Assembly: GCF_000002425.4 (NCBI RefSeq)
Contig: NC_037254.1
Coordinates: 2,306,758-2,370,757 of the forward strand
Direction of reading: 5' to 3'
Length of the DNA: 64,000 bases
Source: Physcomitrium patens
Taxonomy: Eukaryota > Streptophyta > Bryopsida > Funariales > Funariaceae
Part shown: piece by piece, positions 49,638 through 63,400 of the stretch
Layout: each line of letters starts with the position of its first letter
Numbering within the stretch: the stretch's first letter is position 1
The notes under the pieces: model-generated
Database searches by the model: none
What the model saw: only the letters and a program-made list of their open reading frames with translations
What the model was told of the DNA's origin: nothing
Made by a program: the position numbers and the translations under genes

Positions 49638-50390
49638 GTGGTCCCACGTTTGATTACCAACCTTGGCTTTCAAAAAACTTCTGCTCAATCGATAGATCAC
49701 TTGCTTGATTTGGTGAAGATTTGTGGGGAGCGATTAACGGTCAACTCCTCGCCCCATAACATGGGAATTTTTGTCAAAACAAGTGCTCTTAGGTTCCATA
49801 TTGTGGGCAAAACTCCCAATTTCAGGGATAGTGCTAAGCATCTCGAAGACACAAGATCTCGGGGGATTGGAATCCTTCGAAAGGGTTCGAAAATATGGGA
49901 TTTTCGCATCGTCGATCAAATCCACAGCAATTGGGAGACTCCGATCGGCATGAAATTGGGGCCCCTCATCTTCACATTCGAATCTCGAAGAGGGAACAGA
50001 AAGATCGGTGACGCACCGCAAAATAAAAATTCTCGTCAAACTTCCCCGATCGACGCAACAAACCTACCAGATTGCGCCCAATTCGCACCTTTGGGTTTTC
50101 AGCGTCTCAAACCACGCACCCTATCGCGGTTCAGGCTCAAATTCGGACACCTCCCGATCAGTCCGTCAAGATCTGCGCACGAATGGCTATCTAACAAAGC
50201 CCATCACGCAAAACTCCGCTCCAGAGATTCTTCGCAGGGATCCGAAGCCACTTGCGATGGACCGCAGTCGCCATCCACCCGTTCGGTGTTCACAGCACGC
50301 GCGGAGTTGCAGCAAGCGCGGGAACGAGAAATCAGGAGCGATAGAACGCGGCGATGGCGTAAAGCATTGAACCGCTCACGCAAAGCATAG
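49638..50390 (+). other. 250-codon open frame in an isolated GC-rich block, unknown
   Basis: An uninterrupted frame from ATG 49638 to TAG 50388-50390, in a block much richer in GC than either flank. The conceptual protein is rich in Arg, Ser and Pro with no recognisable domain. It ends in an Arg-rich tail. A 174-codon frame lies antisense at 50204-50728, so composition alone may explain the openness. No splice sites or leader support a gene. It could be part of a long LTR, a Helitron-captured piece or a lineage-specific gene. Confidence 0.3.
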
Positions 50391-50729
50391 GTACAATACT
50401 TGGAGTACGCGGTTGTGACCGCAAGGACGGGCGCTTGCTTCAAGATTGAAGGGCCTTTCTTCGTCCGCTTTTTCGTTTGTGCGCGTAGCCACGCGCAAGC
50501 TGCCGAGGACTGCACAACATCCGTCACCTCGTCACAACGGATCGCACAAAAACAGCTTTTGACCCTCTGTGAGCGGTGGCCACACTGCCCATGAGTCGCC
50601 CTCCGTGTCAGTTCCTCGGGAATCACGCCAGCAACTCTTGTGCTGGAACTAGAATTTGCTTTTGCTACAAATTTATGAGCAAGACCTGGATTTGCAGTCA
50701 GATTGATGGTGGTTGTCAGTTTTTGCACT

Positions 50730-53150
50730 TGCTTGCTTGCTTCCTCCCATGAATGATGTTCATCAAGACAAGAAAAAGATGGGCCTCACCCATGCTATCC
50801 ACATTGTTATCCTTGGGTCATTTCCAAGGGCACTTAGTGGTGTGCTAATTGCTCAACAACACAAAGGGGCATCCATAACTCACTGATGTTCTGCAGGCTC
50901 ATTATGGCTTGGACCACAACATGACAACCTCAATCCAGTGAGTATGGGTGTCCAACTCACTTATACCTACATGGAAATCATTTGCTGTGATGTTCCAACT
51001 ACTCGCATGCATGTTTCCAACAACTTTTTTGTGATTAGTTGGAGAAATGAGAAAAGGTAACCATTTCTCTTGAAACATTTTGTGGGGAATTGACTTTGTT
51101 TATATTTTGATATTTTTTTTCTTCTTCCCTCTGATTGCAGAACTGAGGAGGTTTTAAAGCACAATTTATTCTCTGAAAAGTCTACTTGTTTCTTGTTTTA
51201 AGCATTCATGCGTCTTTGTTTTCTTTTCTTTTCCTTCTTCTTTAAAATTTACTCCATTGCAATGCAGATTATATAAATGGACATGTTTTTAACACTTATT
51301 TGATTATATATATAATTTCTAATATGTTATTTATTTGCACATCTCTATTAAATTACAAAGAACTTTTATATTCCTTATGGTTAGGGTTTTTGGTGATGAG
51401 TTGTCTCACCTTGATGTCACAAAATACTAATGTCTTTGATGTTCCATAAACGTTATCAAATATGTCTGAACAATTGATTCCTAAATGTTTTTAACAACTG
51501 CTGTTTGGATTTGTTTTTTTCACAAGAAATCATATTACAGAATTCCCATCTACTAATTTTGATGTTTGTTTGTTGATTGTTTTACATAACCAATTACATG
51601 TTTTGCAAGGTAAATGTGTTAGACAAAATTGTATCAAAAACAAAATCATGCTATGTTATTAATTTGTTGGTTTAAGATACTTATATATATATATATATAT
51701 ATATATATGCATATATATGTTGAACTTGCAACATATATGTATATATTTATATGTTGTGTGCAAATCAAAAATTATTAAAGTTGGTTTTTTGAAATTTTCT
51801 TTTGGTTTGGATGAAGTGAGTGAAATCATTTGAGATTGACTTAAAAATCATCACACTGGTCATGATTTTTAAGTCGAATGATCCTTCCATTGTAGAACTT
51901 ATTTGGGTATTCCAAATACTAAATCTCTTGTTCCCTCATTTCCCCTCATTGTATTGAAAACCCAACAGGTATTGCATTTCACAAAGTATTTGACATAGCC
52001 CTTCCTTTTCCAAGCTTGAAAACATCCATCAGTTGAAATTTAGTCCAATCTGTTTTTAGATTTTTGAGTCCAACCTGTTTTAGATTTGAACAGTTTGTTT
52101 CTTACTTTCAACCAAACATCTCACCATTTTGGACGCCATAAAAGACCAGTTTTGAAGCCTCATATCTGTACAGAGTCCAAAGGTATTTCCTATCACACAT
52201 TCTTCGATGTAATCTTCAACCGAAAAATCAGGGTATAGAGATTGGTTTTGCAAACCATTGTTTTAAATTCAGCAATCAAAATCTCAAATCAGTTTCAGAC
52301 CTAGCTCTGGATAAGCACACACTTAACACACAAACAAACGCCAAAATACAGACGATTTCCTCTTAGCAACCAATCTAGATCCAGCATTGGGCAAAGATAG
52401 TGCTCCGGGAACGACATGGTTGAAGTCTCATGTTTCCACTTTTGCAAGCTCTGTACCGAACTCCATGAAAGATGATTCAATTACCAAAACTCCTCGTGGA
52501 ATGGCTTGCATTAGAATCTCCATGAGCTTGAAATCATTTGCACAACCACGAGTTTACTGAGTGACATGCACTTTTTTGGCAAAAGGGTTGTTGCATTCGA
52601 GAAATGTGGAGTGTGGGTTGGAGCTCGTACAAACTGAGATGGGTGAAGAAGCCTCGTTCATGTAGGGGGGAGTGTGGGTGTTGAAGGTGACGTAGTGAAG
52701 GCGATGAACACTGGATTTGCTGCAGTTTTTATGAGGAAAGATTGTGTTTTGACGCAACTTATCAGGGTCTCTCTTAGACCTTGTTGCCACCTTTAGAGCG
52801 TGGTTGTGCTCATCCAAGGTCATTGCAATGCAGTTGGGGATTTAGTTCCATTTTTTTGGTGTCTTTGGCGAACGTCGAGCATGAGCACTCACTTTCAAAG
52901 CTATGGTGGATTAATGGCGTGGTTCTAGTCGGAGATTGCGAAGAATTGGAGATTAAAGGCTTTTAGAAGGTGGATTGTTGAGGGTGGATGTTTTCGGTGG
53001 CTAGCGAGTGATTTTTCGCAACGAGAATTCTGCAAGCCCCCCAAAATCTCTCCGTGCTTACAAGGGTTGTCTAGAATCCTCTTCTGGTTGTGTAGTTGTC
53101 TTTCAACGCATCGCATGCGCGCCTTACAGCAAAGAAACTGAATACTTCCT
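50730..53150. other. Mostly AT-rich spacer with one strong hairpin
   Basis: No gene seen. It includes a TA run at about 51682-51708, flanked by an ATATATGTTG...CAACATATAT inverted repeat, and the perfect hairpin at 51838-51875 listed separately. 52300-53150 is less AT-rich but shows no recognisable protein. Confidence 0.5.
51838..51875. repeat. Perfect 14-bp inverted repeat (hairpin)
   Basis: GACTTAAAAATCAT (51838-51851) and ATGATTTTTAAGTC (51862-51875) are exact reverse complements separated by 10 nt. Outside the stem, ATCATT and AATGAT could extend the pairing after a small internal loop. It could be a foldback transposon core, a small-RNA precursor or chance in AT-rich DNA. Confidence 0.75.
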
Positions 53151-55150
53151 CGAGCATTATCTCTCGCCCAGGTGATTTACCGGAATGTGGTGAAACTCTT
53201 GGAGGGTGGCGCCATGAGGATGGTTTCTTGTAAATTAATTACAACTACATGCTCAATGGAGCACTGAATGGGCAGCTCCACCTGACCGGCACAAATCCTC
53301 GCAATTGCGTAGTCTTCACCTGGAAGCTGCGGCATCTCACTCTCTTGGGGTTGGGTGCCGCGCTTGCGCACCAGCACGAACATGAAGTGCAGTTCATTTT
53401 CTACTGCGTTTTGTAATTCAGTTAAGTGACGCGAGATCAAGACTACGAAGCGCGTCTTGGAGTTTTGGTTTTGTCCGCTAGTTGGGTTACATGAAAGTTG
53501 AGAATTCCACGAGGATTGCGCGGTACGCTTCTTTACCTGCAACACCAGAGATGCCCTGCACCGGAAAGACAAAAGAAAAAAATAACAATAAAAATAAAAA
53601 TAAAATTAAAATCAGTGCGAGACTCGCAGCTGTGATATATTGATTCTCGAAGTTGTGTTTGGAAACCTCAGTTGCCTGTGCATTCTCGAGATTATGAGAA
53701 GCTGGTATTCTAGTGCTCGAGTGGTGAAGAAGAACACAGTTAAGGATAGATGTGCAATCAGGAGCATTTTCGAGGTCAACCCGGAGCAACTTGAATGTGG
53801 AACAAACGAGTCTTCTTTTTGTTGCCTCCAAGTCGGAGTCCTTCGATCATTCCGGGTCGAGCATGCAAGTCGAGAAAACAGTAAGAATAAAACCACACGC
53901 ACTCGGTAGAGCGTTTCTTTGCACTAACCTAATTCTAAATTGTTCTCTACTGTGTTGTAATTATTTAGGTCAAGTATGATTTGCACATATCATGCATGCT
54001 GACCTATTCCTGAGATCTTAAAACTTTATAATGTTTATGTAGAGACTCGCTTCAGATCTATGGCAGTCAGGGCACATGCAGGTGTTCAGTAAACTCACGC
54101 AAGCTTAGTTTACACAGGACCATTCATCAAGGATTTCCGAAGACACATGTCTGCTCCAAAGTCAGGTTTCTCACTTTTATGACTTTTTGTTTCTTACGAT
54201 GTTTCTGCTCATTTTTTAAAAAAGCTCATGTATACCTGATATGGTGTCAATGGCCGTGGCCGCTAATTGCACACATCCCTTCCATGAATGAATACGTAGA
54301 AGCTCACATTTCCAGATTGCTGAGTCGGCCCTGCACGGGATTCAGAAACTGGCGTAGAAAATTGAATCACTACTCATTTTGTGTCTTGATAAACAGTGAA
54401 AACCTTTCACATTCCTGTACATTTAAGTACGGTTTTCACATGAAGTTTATACAGATATGTTGATTGCTTGGCACTGTTGAGCAGCGTAGATTGGGTTTTA
54501 TTCGATATATTTATTCATTAACTCTTGTGGGTTGATTCTTTACGGAGAATTCGATTGCAAAGTGGGATTTTTCGGAGACTTCTTTCCTCACCTATGTGAT
54601 GTAACAGGGAGAATGTTTTACTGAGGGCATGGGGAGGCGAGCATTTTATGGAAGCGGTATCAGCTGAATCAGGTGCAGTGGTTAGAGACAGAGGATCTTT
54701 TCACTGCCATAAACTCATGGAGACAAGTCTATTTTATTTTTCCAAAAGCAAACCAAATTAGTTTCACTTCTTGTAGCTGTTGTCATTGCGGTGAAGATAA
54801 CGTGTTTGATGTGCTTTAATATAATCTTTGCTTTCTTTCTGATACTACAGTCCTCTCACGAAGGCCAGTGGCTTTTAGAAACAACCACGAAAAGTAATGA
54901 ATGGTCAAAGCCTAATTCCTCGCAGCCAGTGTTCAGAAGAATTTATTCAATTATTGAAACTAAGTTCAAACACTCTCTCAGATGATGTCGATGAAGTGTT
55001 GTCGTTGTACAATTTGTCTGCTTCCAAACTGAAAGAATCATGGCATGATTATTCCATTAAAAAATGCTCTGAATTAACTGTATTTTTTGGTTGCAACCAA
55101 CCACTTTTTGTCAGCGTCAAGTAATGTAATAGTCATGAGAAAGAGGTTGG
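53151..55150. other. Exon-like fragments of an unidentified gene or pseudogene
   Basis: On + a 141-nt open piece, 53740-53880, lies between an acacag acceptor and an ACA|GTAAG donor and is phase 0. A second open piece starts after a tactacag acceptor at 54851 and reaches a stop at about 54985. In the next frame 54897-55124 is also open, with acidic, helix-like content (S-D-D-V-D-E-V-L-S-L-Y). A minus frame, 53177-53572, is open for 131 codons. The competing frames suggest a decayed gene or an unrecognised exon border. No family was recognised. Confidence 0.3.
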
Positions 55151-56527
55151 TGTGCTACAGCTCTTGGGAAAGAGGTCTCTTGACTCTTCCACTCACACAT
55201 TTTGAAGCAATCGACGTCCTCCTATGACCGCATGAAATAGTGAAATTTAGTCCAAAGTCTGAAAATCTGTACAAGTGAAGTTGGAGAAGCAACTCTCTTG
55301 AGTGAACGTTTCTCGTGCAGAACCAATAAGCAAAATCATCAGATGTCTGATTACTAGCTCTGTGGAAACGATGCATCGAAGTTGAAAGAAAGGACAGAGA
55401 ATGAAGATAATTTTATTATGTGCTAGGAGCTTGTTGGGTACATCACATGAATTGGATGCAGTTGCGCGGCTTTGTTCATGAACCGAAGTGAAATCTGCAA
55501 CTTCTTGTGATATCTGTTGGAGTAAGAAATCTAGCTACAAGTGAGAAACATCAGTCGAGTCGCTTGCAAAGTCTGTCACAGTAGATGTCGCAGATTAAAA
55601 TCCTGCTAACACATGTGAATAGACAAGACGATGACTATAACATTGTTTGCCAATTTTTTGAATGACAGCATAGAAATGTAAGAAACATGTGAACAATCGC
55701 AGGAAAGGGATTTTTAAATAGAAGTCTGGGTGATCGGAGCATGGATCAAGACGGACGGATTGCCGGAATGACTGCAGGTTGTCGCCACCAGGTGCTGATG
55801 TGAGACTTCACCAATCCTAAAATGCTCTAATTGCTCCAGCTGCAAATGAAAACACACCACAGCATCAGTTTCAAAAATCTTCAGAGCGTCAGCAAAATTA
55901 GTATATTCTTCATCGAAACGATGCATAAATTGCCGCATTCCACGGATTTGTTTCAGGCCATAAGGCTGTAATAAGGCCAGACTGGCTCAGTATTACGAAA
56001 CACTAAGAAGATAGAAAATGAGGGCTCCACCATCGTCGGAAGCAGCGCCAAGGCTGGGCCCATCTGCAGTAAATAGAAACACTAACAACACTTAGTCTTT
56101 TGGATCAACAGGGATCCAAAAATCGATGATGCTTTCCTTTTAAAAGTGAGTCAGCGCCATGTTACTGGCTAAATTCCAACAGATAGTTTAACATCTGCCA
56201 GCATCTGGGGATTGCAGAGAGTTCGCTTTCTCATAGAAGGACACTGCATCTAAAGCCAGCTTCTGATTGAATGAAATGATTGCACTTGAATGCTACACAA
56301 CACGCGAGCTCTTCAGTACAAACGAAAAAATTCTCAAACTTATCTCTTCTTGCTTAACTATTACCCAAATCTATGGAACATCAGGTACCCAAACGGCATT
56401 CAACAGATATTAAAATACCCAGACATAAAAATAAGAACAAAATGCGAAAAATCAGTGAGCAGTTCCACAGCCTAAGCAAATGCTTTGAATTAGAAACTGC
56501 ATAAAAGCTGTAAAACTACAAGGCCAC
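55151..56527. other. Unassigned GC-balanced sequence
   Basis: A minus-strand frame at 55714-55938 is open for 74 codons but has no recognisable domain or convincing splice partner. Nothing else is supported. The stretch ends at an A27 run (56528-56554), where composition drops sharply to AT-rich. Confidence 0.3.
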
Positions 56528-56558
<31 letters not shown>

Positions 56559-56713
56559 TGAGCAGTATGATCAATTTAAATTAATTCGCAATAGAAATTT
56601 TATTATATTTAAAATAATTTATTAAATATTTGCAATAGTTATATTTTTTTAATGTGGAAATGAATTTTATATATTTAAAATAATATCAAGATGTATTTTT
56701 TATTCTATCAAAG

Positions 56714-56748
<35 letters not shown>

Positions 56749-57815
56749 GAAAATAATAGCACTAATAATATCTACTTGTCTTAATACATATAAACTTAAC
56801 TTTGATTGTAAAAAATAAATTAATAAACAAATAAGTAAATTGTTAGCTTAACACTTAAGTATTTTTGAAGAATTTCATCAAATTTCAAATAATATTTTAA
56901 AATATGCTCTCTTTAGATTTTATAAATATATAGATGTATAATTAAATTGAATATTATATTTAAAGTTTGATGTGATTTTTTCAAACTAAATATTTCTAAA
57001 AATATTTTAATCTAATTATTAATATAATATGCATGCTTAAATGATGTTCGTACATCTTTAACCTATACATTATTACAAGTTGTTTCTTCTTGAAGATAAG
57101 TACTTCTTTTGTTTTGTTTTGTTTTTTTTTAAATTATTGTTTATTTGTATAAAATTTTATATTATTTGGTATTTATGTTTTTCTTCTCAAAAAATTACCT
57201 ACATCCTTATGCACCTCAAAGGTTGTATCGAATTAGAAGAAAAAAAAATCAAATCAATCAAATTAAATAGTGGTGTCAAAATTTCATATTTATTATTTTT
57301 AAAGTTTTAAAAATATTTTATTATCTATATTCATTGATATTCATTTTATGTATACATTAATTACTTAATGAATTTTAAAAGTAATAATAATCAAGAAGTT
57401 ATCAATAAATATTCTACAATTATTTTAATGTGGCATAAAATAATCTTATTTTATTTTAGATAATCACTTGTTTTTAATTTTTAATAAAATTAATCTTCTT
57501 TAAATTACCTTTTTTAATAAGGATTTTTAGAATAGCAATCAATATTGATAGGTAGCCTATATTAAAAAAATATTATAAATTTTTAAAAGCTTTATACTTA
57601 ATTCAAAGTATTAAATTTTCTATGATTTTTTTTTCAAATTATATTTAATAGTATTCTAATTCAAGCAAATAAAAATGAGGTATTTAGAACTATGTAATAT
57701 GTAGTTTATTCCTGTTATTCTAAAACATGAATACCATTATTTAAAATAATGACTTTTTTTAAGGTCTTATAATTTATGTCTTATTGATTTTTTTAAAATA
57801 AAATTTAGAATAAAT

Positions 57816-57869
<54 letters not shown>

Positions 57870-58780
57870 ATTACCTCTTTGTGTTTACAAACTAATATTA
57901 TATCTTCGAATATGTAAATATGTACAGAATGTTTTAAATATAATATTAATATAGTAAATCCAAGGATACTTGCTCAATATTACCATATTCACACATAAAC
58001 TAAGAAATGGAAAATAGAACAAAGAAGGAATGTATTTATAAGATGTTAATATATGAAAACAACTATTGTCAAAAACAAAAGATTAGAAAATCTTCGACCA
58101 ATACTAAAGCATAAGAAATGGATTGATAAGACTAATAATAGCTTTATTATTTTCTCTGTGTATACTAATTAGCAAAAAAGCTATGTTGAAGTCTCTTAAA
58201 GATTGCAAGGCTCATAAGCCAAACATCAAAATTATTAAATACTTTTATAACAAATTCATAGAACTCAATAAGTTCTTAGAGAAGATTTTGTAGCTACACA
58301 AGGCATTAGTGTTACTTCTAGTCACAAAATGACATTGAAATTTATTAAAAATTATATAATTAAAATAATAACTTATACTAAATATATAATTTTTATTGCT
58401 TAAAATTTGTAAGTACTAGACATTTATAATTTTTTTCCTTCTTATTCTTTTTTTTTCTTTTCATTTTATTTATTTATTTAATAAGCACAATTTTTTTTCA
58501 TAGTTCAACAAAAAGAAAACATCAAAATTCTTTAATGAATTAAAAAACATTAGACTTTTTCTTTAGAAAAGAATCCAATATTTATTGTAAAATTCTACTT
58601 TATTAAACTTTCATCACTACAAGTTCCAAAAAATCTCATTTATTGTATATATACACGCACATATATGCATCTACACACACACACATTGTTACAAAGTACA
58701 TTCTTTTAATTTTGCACTTTTCAGTAACTTTAAACACTTTTTAGAAGACAGTACCAATGATGCGAAAATCTCACCAAGAC
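56528..58780. other. AT desert with poly-A and TA/GA microsatellites
   Basis: Begins with an A27 run (56528-56554). It contains a TA run at about 56717-56746 and a compound (TA)n(GA)n at about 57819-57867. There are stops in all frames and no recognisable element. Confidence 0.65.
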
Positions 58781-59250
58781 CAACAGTCAAAAGAAGAATC
58801 ACAAATCACTGTTCTCTCACAACGTCAAACAACGTACACACAAATTCAATGTAAGAAAGCAACATAACACACACACCATGACAAACAAACTCAAAACCAG
58901 AGAGAGAGAGAGAGAAGAGAGAGAACAAGCCCATACCTCAATCCGACGTGCCATCCGACGTGGAACCACGGCAACAGGAGCACCCACGGTGGTCGGGTGC
59001 AACCGCAGCGCGGTGCCTCGCAAGAGGAATGAAGGAAGAAGGGCATCGTGGTGCGGGAGAAGAGAAGAGAAAGGTGAAGGGAAAGGGGAAAGGAGGAGAA
59101 GGAGGATGTGAGATTGATTGATTCTCCTTTCCCTTATAGTTTACTTACTTACATCGGGAAGACGGTGTGTGTGTGTGTGTGTGTTTGCTTGCTTGCATGC
59201 ATTGTGGGGGGTACCCAGATCATGCTTCAGGGAGGTTTGGAGTGCGCCCA
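58781..59250 (+). other. Presumed promoter/leader of the PP2A B'' gene
   Basis: GC rises here. A GA run lies at about 58900-58925 and a (GT)n run at about 59165-59183, immediately before the coding start. An in-frame upstream start-like codon at 59167 lies within the GT repeat and encodes Cys/Val repeats, so the ATG at 59251 is preferred. Confidence 0.45.
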
Positions 59251-60367
59251 ATGGAGCCCTTGACGTTGGCCGTGGCAGATCTGGACCCCGATCTGCTTCA
59301 ACTCCCTGCGGATTTCACCCCCTTTGCTTCTCCTTCATCGTCATCGCCTGCTTCTGTGGGAGTTAGCAACAAGCTTGGAGGTGTTTGTAGGTTGCACTTG
59401 GAGGAGCTTTACGCGCAATGGATTTCGCTGCCCGACACGCAGCGTCTGGTGAGTGATTGGGTGGCGATGGCGGTGGCGGGCTTGGAGAAGAGGGATCTTG
59501 GTGTTGGGTTCGTTAGAGCTGTGAGATTAGCCTGATTTTGGGTTGTGGGTTCGGGTTCATTCTGGGTTTTAGTGCTGGGTGTGATGTGGGTTGTGTATGC
59601 GGCGAACAATGTTTTTAAGGAATTTTGGTGAGGGATAGTGAGCTCCAGGGGAGTTGTTGTTGTAGCTCGGTGAAGGGTATGTTTTACCGGTTTTGTATGG
59701 AGATGGGAGACGTAGAGTTAACCGTATTACATTGGTCTGGCTGGGCCTCGGTGATATATGAAGTTAGCGTGGTTTCACGAGAGATGTTGATGAAAACTAG
59801 AGAGGTTATTAAATACATTTTATGGGTTGCATCATGGGAATCGTTGGGATGGTTTTTTTTTTTTTTTTTTTTTTTTTTTTGTTTCTATCTTTTCCGAAAG
59901 TTAGTAAGGTCGATTTTGAATTAATCGCAATCCCTGTCTTCTCATCTTTCTCGACCTCATACGCTCGGTCCTGTTGTGTCTTGTAGAGTGTGGCGTTGTC
60001 AAGCCAGAAGTACGAGGATGGTACTATTCAGTAGGGTGATAGCTTTTCGTTTGTTATCATCTTGACCTGAGATCTACTCTTAGACTCCTTCTCTGAAGAG
60101 GGCTAGATTAGTAGACATCTAATCCATTTTTTTCTTCCTTTCGACCGGTCTAGTTCTCTGACACAATGACATGTGACCTTGATCTCTTTCTCTTAGGATT
60201 ATTTGGCTCTCTTGAACCCCAGTTGGTATAGTTTGCATTGTGGATCTTACTTTGACTCTTCGTACTCCTCAGAGTCTTACCCTACGACTCACAATTACCT
60301 TTTGAGCGTTATCATCAAAATAGGAGCACACCTACTGCGCTTCTCTTCTTTACTATTCCTCTGCTAG

Positions 60368-60403
<36 letters not shown>

Positions 60404-63400
60404 TGATTTTCCTCATATCTGTTCATTTAACTTAGGATTTTTTTCTGTCTTGAAAAGTGACAAGTAGACTGGCATTTTATGAGGCCCAAGTTGGAATATA
60501 CTCGCAGTTAGTTCTATTATCTGCTTGTTCTAACTCCTCATGACTCTTGAATCCCTCATATATCGTAGGTTCTTCGTACTCGAGATTTTGACTTGTTTCA
60601 GAACAGCCCAAGACGTTGTGTAACAATTGAGCGGTGGAAGTTTAATTGTTTCGATAATTCCCGAGTCGTCATTACGTGGGATACCTATCTCCTGACTGCA
60701 AGCTTCTTACGGAACGATTTTCTTGTCACACTCTTTTTCGTTTTCGTTTTGTTTTGGATAAGCCCGTAGTTCACTGATGAGCTCGTTTATCTTTTGTGCA
60801 GGTTACGAATTTGTTGGAAGAAGCAAAAGGAGGAGCTGGACACCCAAATGTTGGCCTATCACTTTTGCCAGGTCATCTATCTGGAGCCGCAGGAAGCACT
60901 CCCCCGTTGTCTCCTCGGAGCTCTGGTTCACCAATGTCTCCCAGGTCGCCTTTCAGCAGACGTATGGGAACTAGCCACCTCATGCGGGACTCTCCGTTGA
61001 AGAAAAGTAGCGAACCTGTGCGAGAGATCATACCCCAGGTAATTTTCAAACATATTTCCTTGAGAATGATTCGAGTATGCATTTCCCAGTTAAATGCGCA
61101 TCACCACGGCAGTGGTAGTGATTACTAAGATTATGGCCGAATCTCATGTTTTGGAATTTAGTATTCCTAGATCATGATTCTTTAAGCTTTGTGACAGTCC
61201 TTTACTTTTGATTCCAAACTCATGCAGTTCAAGCGAAACAGATGCAAGGTCATGGGTTTTCTGTTGTTTCACGCAAATATTTTTAGATCCCTTCCTGTTT
61301 GTGCTGGGTTCTGAATCTCCTGCAAGTCGTCACGTCGTGTACCATTTTGAGCACTGAATCTTATAGTTAGTGTGTGTACCAGGAGTACATGAATAACTGA
61401 CCTACGTGGCTGATGTTATCATTGGTATTAGCATCATTAGCTCTCCTGAGGGTTTATATTAGTGATTCCGTTTGTGACAGTAGCTTAACTTCTTGAATTC
61501 CTGAAGCTCGGACGTTAGCTATACTGGTTCCAAGGAGTGACATTCTCCTTAGCATTGTGTCATATAGGAGTAGATTGTGAGATTGATCAACAGCCGCAGA
61601 GGATTTACGTACTGGTATTGTACATTGGATCAATTTCGTTTTTGGTGTTTGGTATTGTCTAGTTCTATTTTCCGAATGGGCCCCCGCCATCGAAGGATAC
61701 CATTGAGTCGTGCATGGCTCGCGTAAACCAAATATTCGGAGCTCATCCAGAAGGTTTACCTGCATCAGGTCAGTCTACGTTAGGAGAACTTTTAATTCGG
61801 TTTTCTGTCAACCAGTTCAGAGCATTGGTGAGAATGTATCAATTATGCATTTATTTTAGTAATGCTGTTCTCGAACATCTTTCTGATGTTGACTATGTGC
61901 AGCATTTGCAACCATTACTAAGGATGTATGCAAACTACCGTCCTTCTTCTCCATGGCTTTATTCAAAAAGATTGACATCAATAATACAGGCTTGGTTACA
62001 AGGTCAGGAATTGTCTCATCACATTTTGACCTATAGATATCGTGATTAGCATTTCCTATATATAAGGCGTGGTCTTTTGCTGTTGGTTTTTGTTGCTTCA
62101 CCTTCGTAGATTGCATCCCCGAGTTCACTGAAAGGGTATATGAATTTTGAGCTATTACAGGGACAAGTTCGTAGAATACTGGGTGGACCAAAACATGCTG
62201 GCCATGGACACTGCAACTCGCGTCTTCACTGTGTTGAAGCAACCCGACAAGAATTTTCTGAGACAGGTTAGTTTCTGGAATATTTTCGAAAAACTATTTT
62301 GACTTGGTCTCTATTTATAATTTGTAGTCATGTCATTGGCTCTTAGGTAACTTTTCATGTGCATCCTGTCTGATGCAAGTAATTAGAGTCACTGTTCCGT
62401 CAGTGAAGGTTAGTGTCGCCGAAAGCCACGATGAATTTGCAAAATTAACTTCTAGTTTTCTGTCCATCTTGTGAACAGGAAGATTTTAGGCCCGTTTTAC
62501 GAGAATTGTTGTTGACGCATCGCGGTTTGGAATTTCTCCATGACACCCCGGAGTTTCAAGACAGATATGGCATGAATTCTTAACCGACTTTGCATGTGAC
62601 ATTCAGACTCATTTCGAATAGATGACAAAAATATTTGCTCCATGCTGGTATTATTAAATTTATCCTGTACACCACATCCTGATTCTCTGCACTTGCATGA
62701 TGTTCTATGGTGGTGGACAGCTGAAACTGTAATATACAGAATATTCTACCATGTAAATAGAGCTGGGAATGGTCGGCTACAACTTAGAGAGTTAAAGCGG
62801 AGTAATTTAATTGCTGCTCTTCAGCAAGTGGATGAAGAGGAAGACATCAACAAAGTGTTACGGTAAGCATTGCTTGTGATTGGCAATTGTTCTATGTTTC
62901 ATCTTCAGGCCTGATGAGACCTATGATTTACAATCAATTAATGAAATATAAAAGTTTTGAATGTAGGTGAGTCTGTTTGGACAAGTTCACATCCCTCTTA
63001 TATGTCAACCTGTGTAATACTGGTATAATTTGAATTGAGTGTAAAATATGTTGATCTGTCTAACTAGATAGTATCAGTTTGCCCTCACGAAAAGTAATTA
63101 TGATACCACGACGTGAGCTTAAGTTTCTGATCATGTGCCCTTAGGCTAAATATTGTAAGCGCTTCGTGCAGTTACTTCTCATATGAACATTTTTATGTCA
63201 TATATTGCAAGTTCTGGGAGCTGGATTCAGATCACGATTTTTTAATAGACAAAGATGATCTCCTTCGATATGGAAATCATGCTCTCACCTACCGAATCGT
63301 AGAGCGTATCTTTTCCCAGGTGCATTTTAATGTTGATCTTTGTCGAAGCCAACCTTATTAGCGCTTGACTTGTTCCTCTGTGATTAAATATGAAAGGGTT

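Noticed and set aside
59167..59250. Upstream in-frame extension of the PP2A B'' start
   Set aside because: It encodes a repeat-derived Cys/Val stretch from the GT microsatellite. Family similarity begins at the ATG at 59251.
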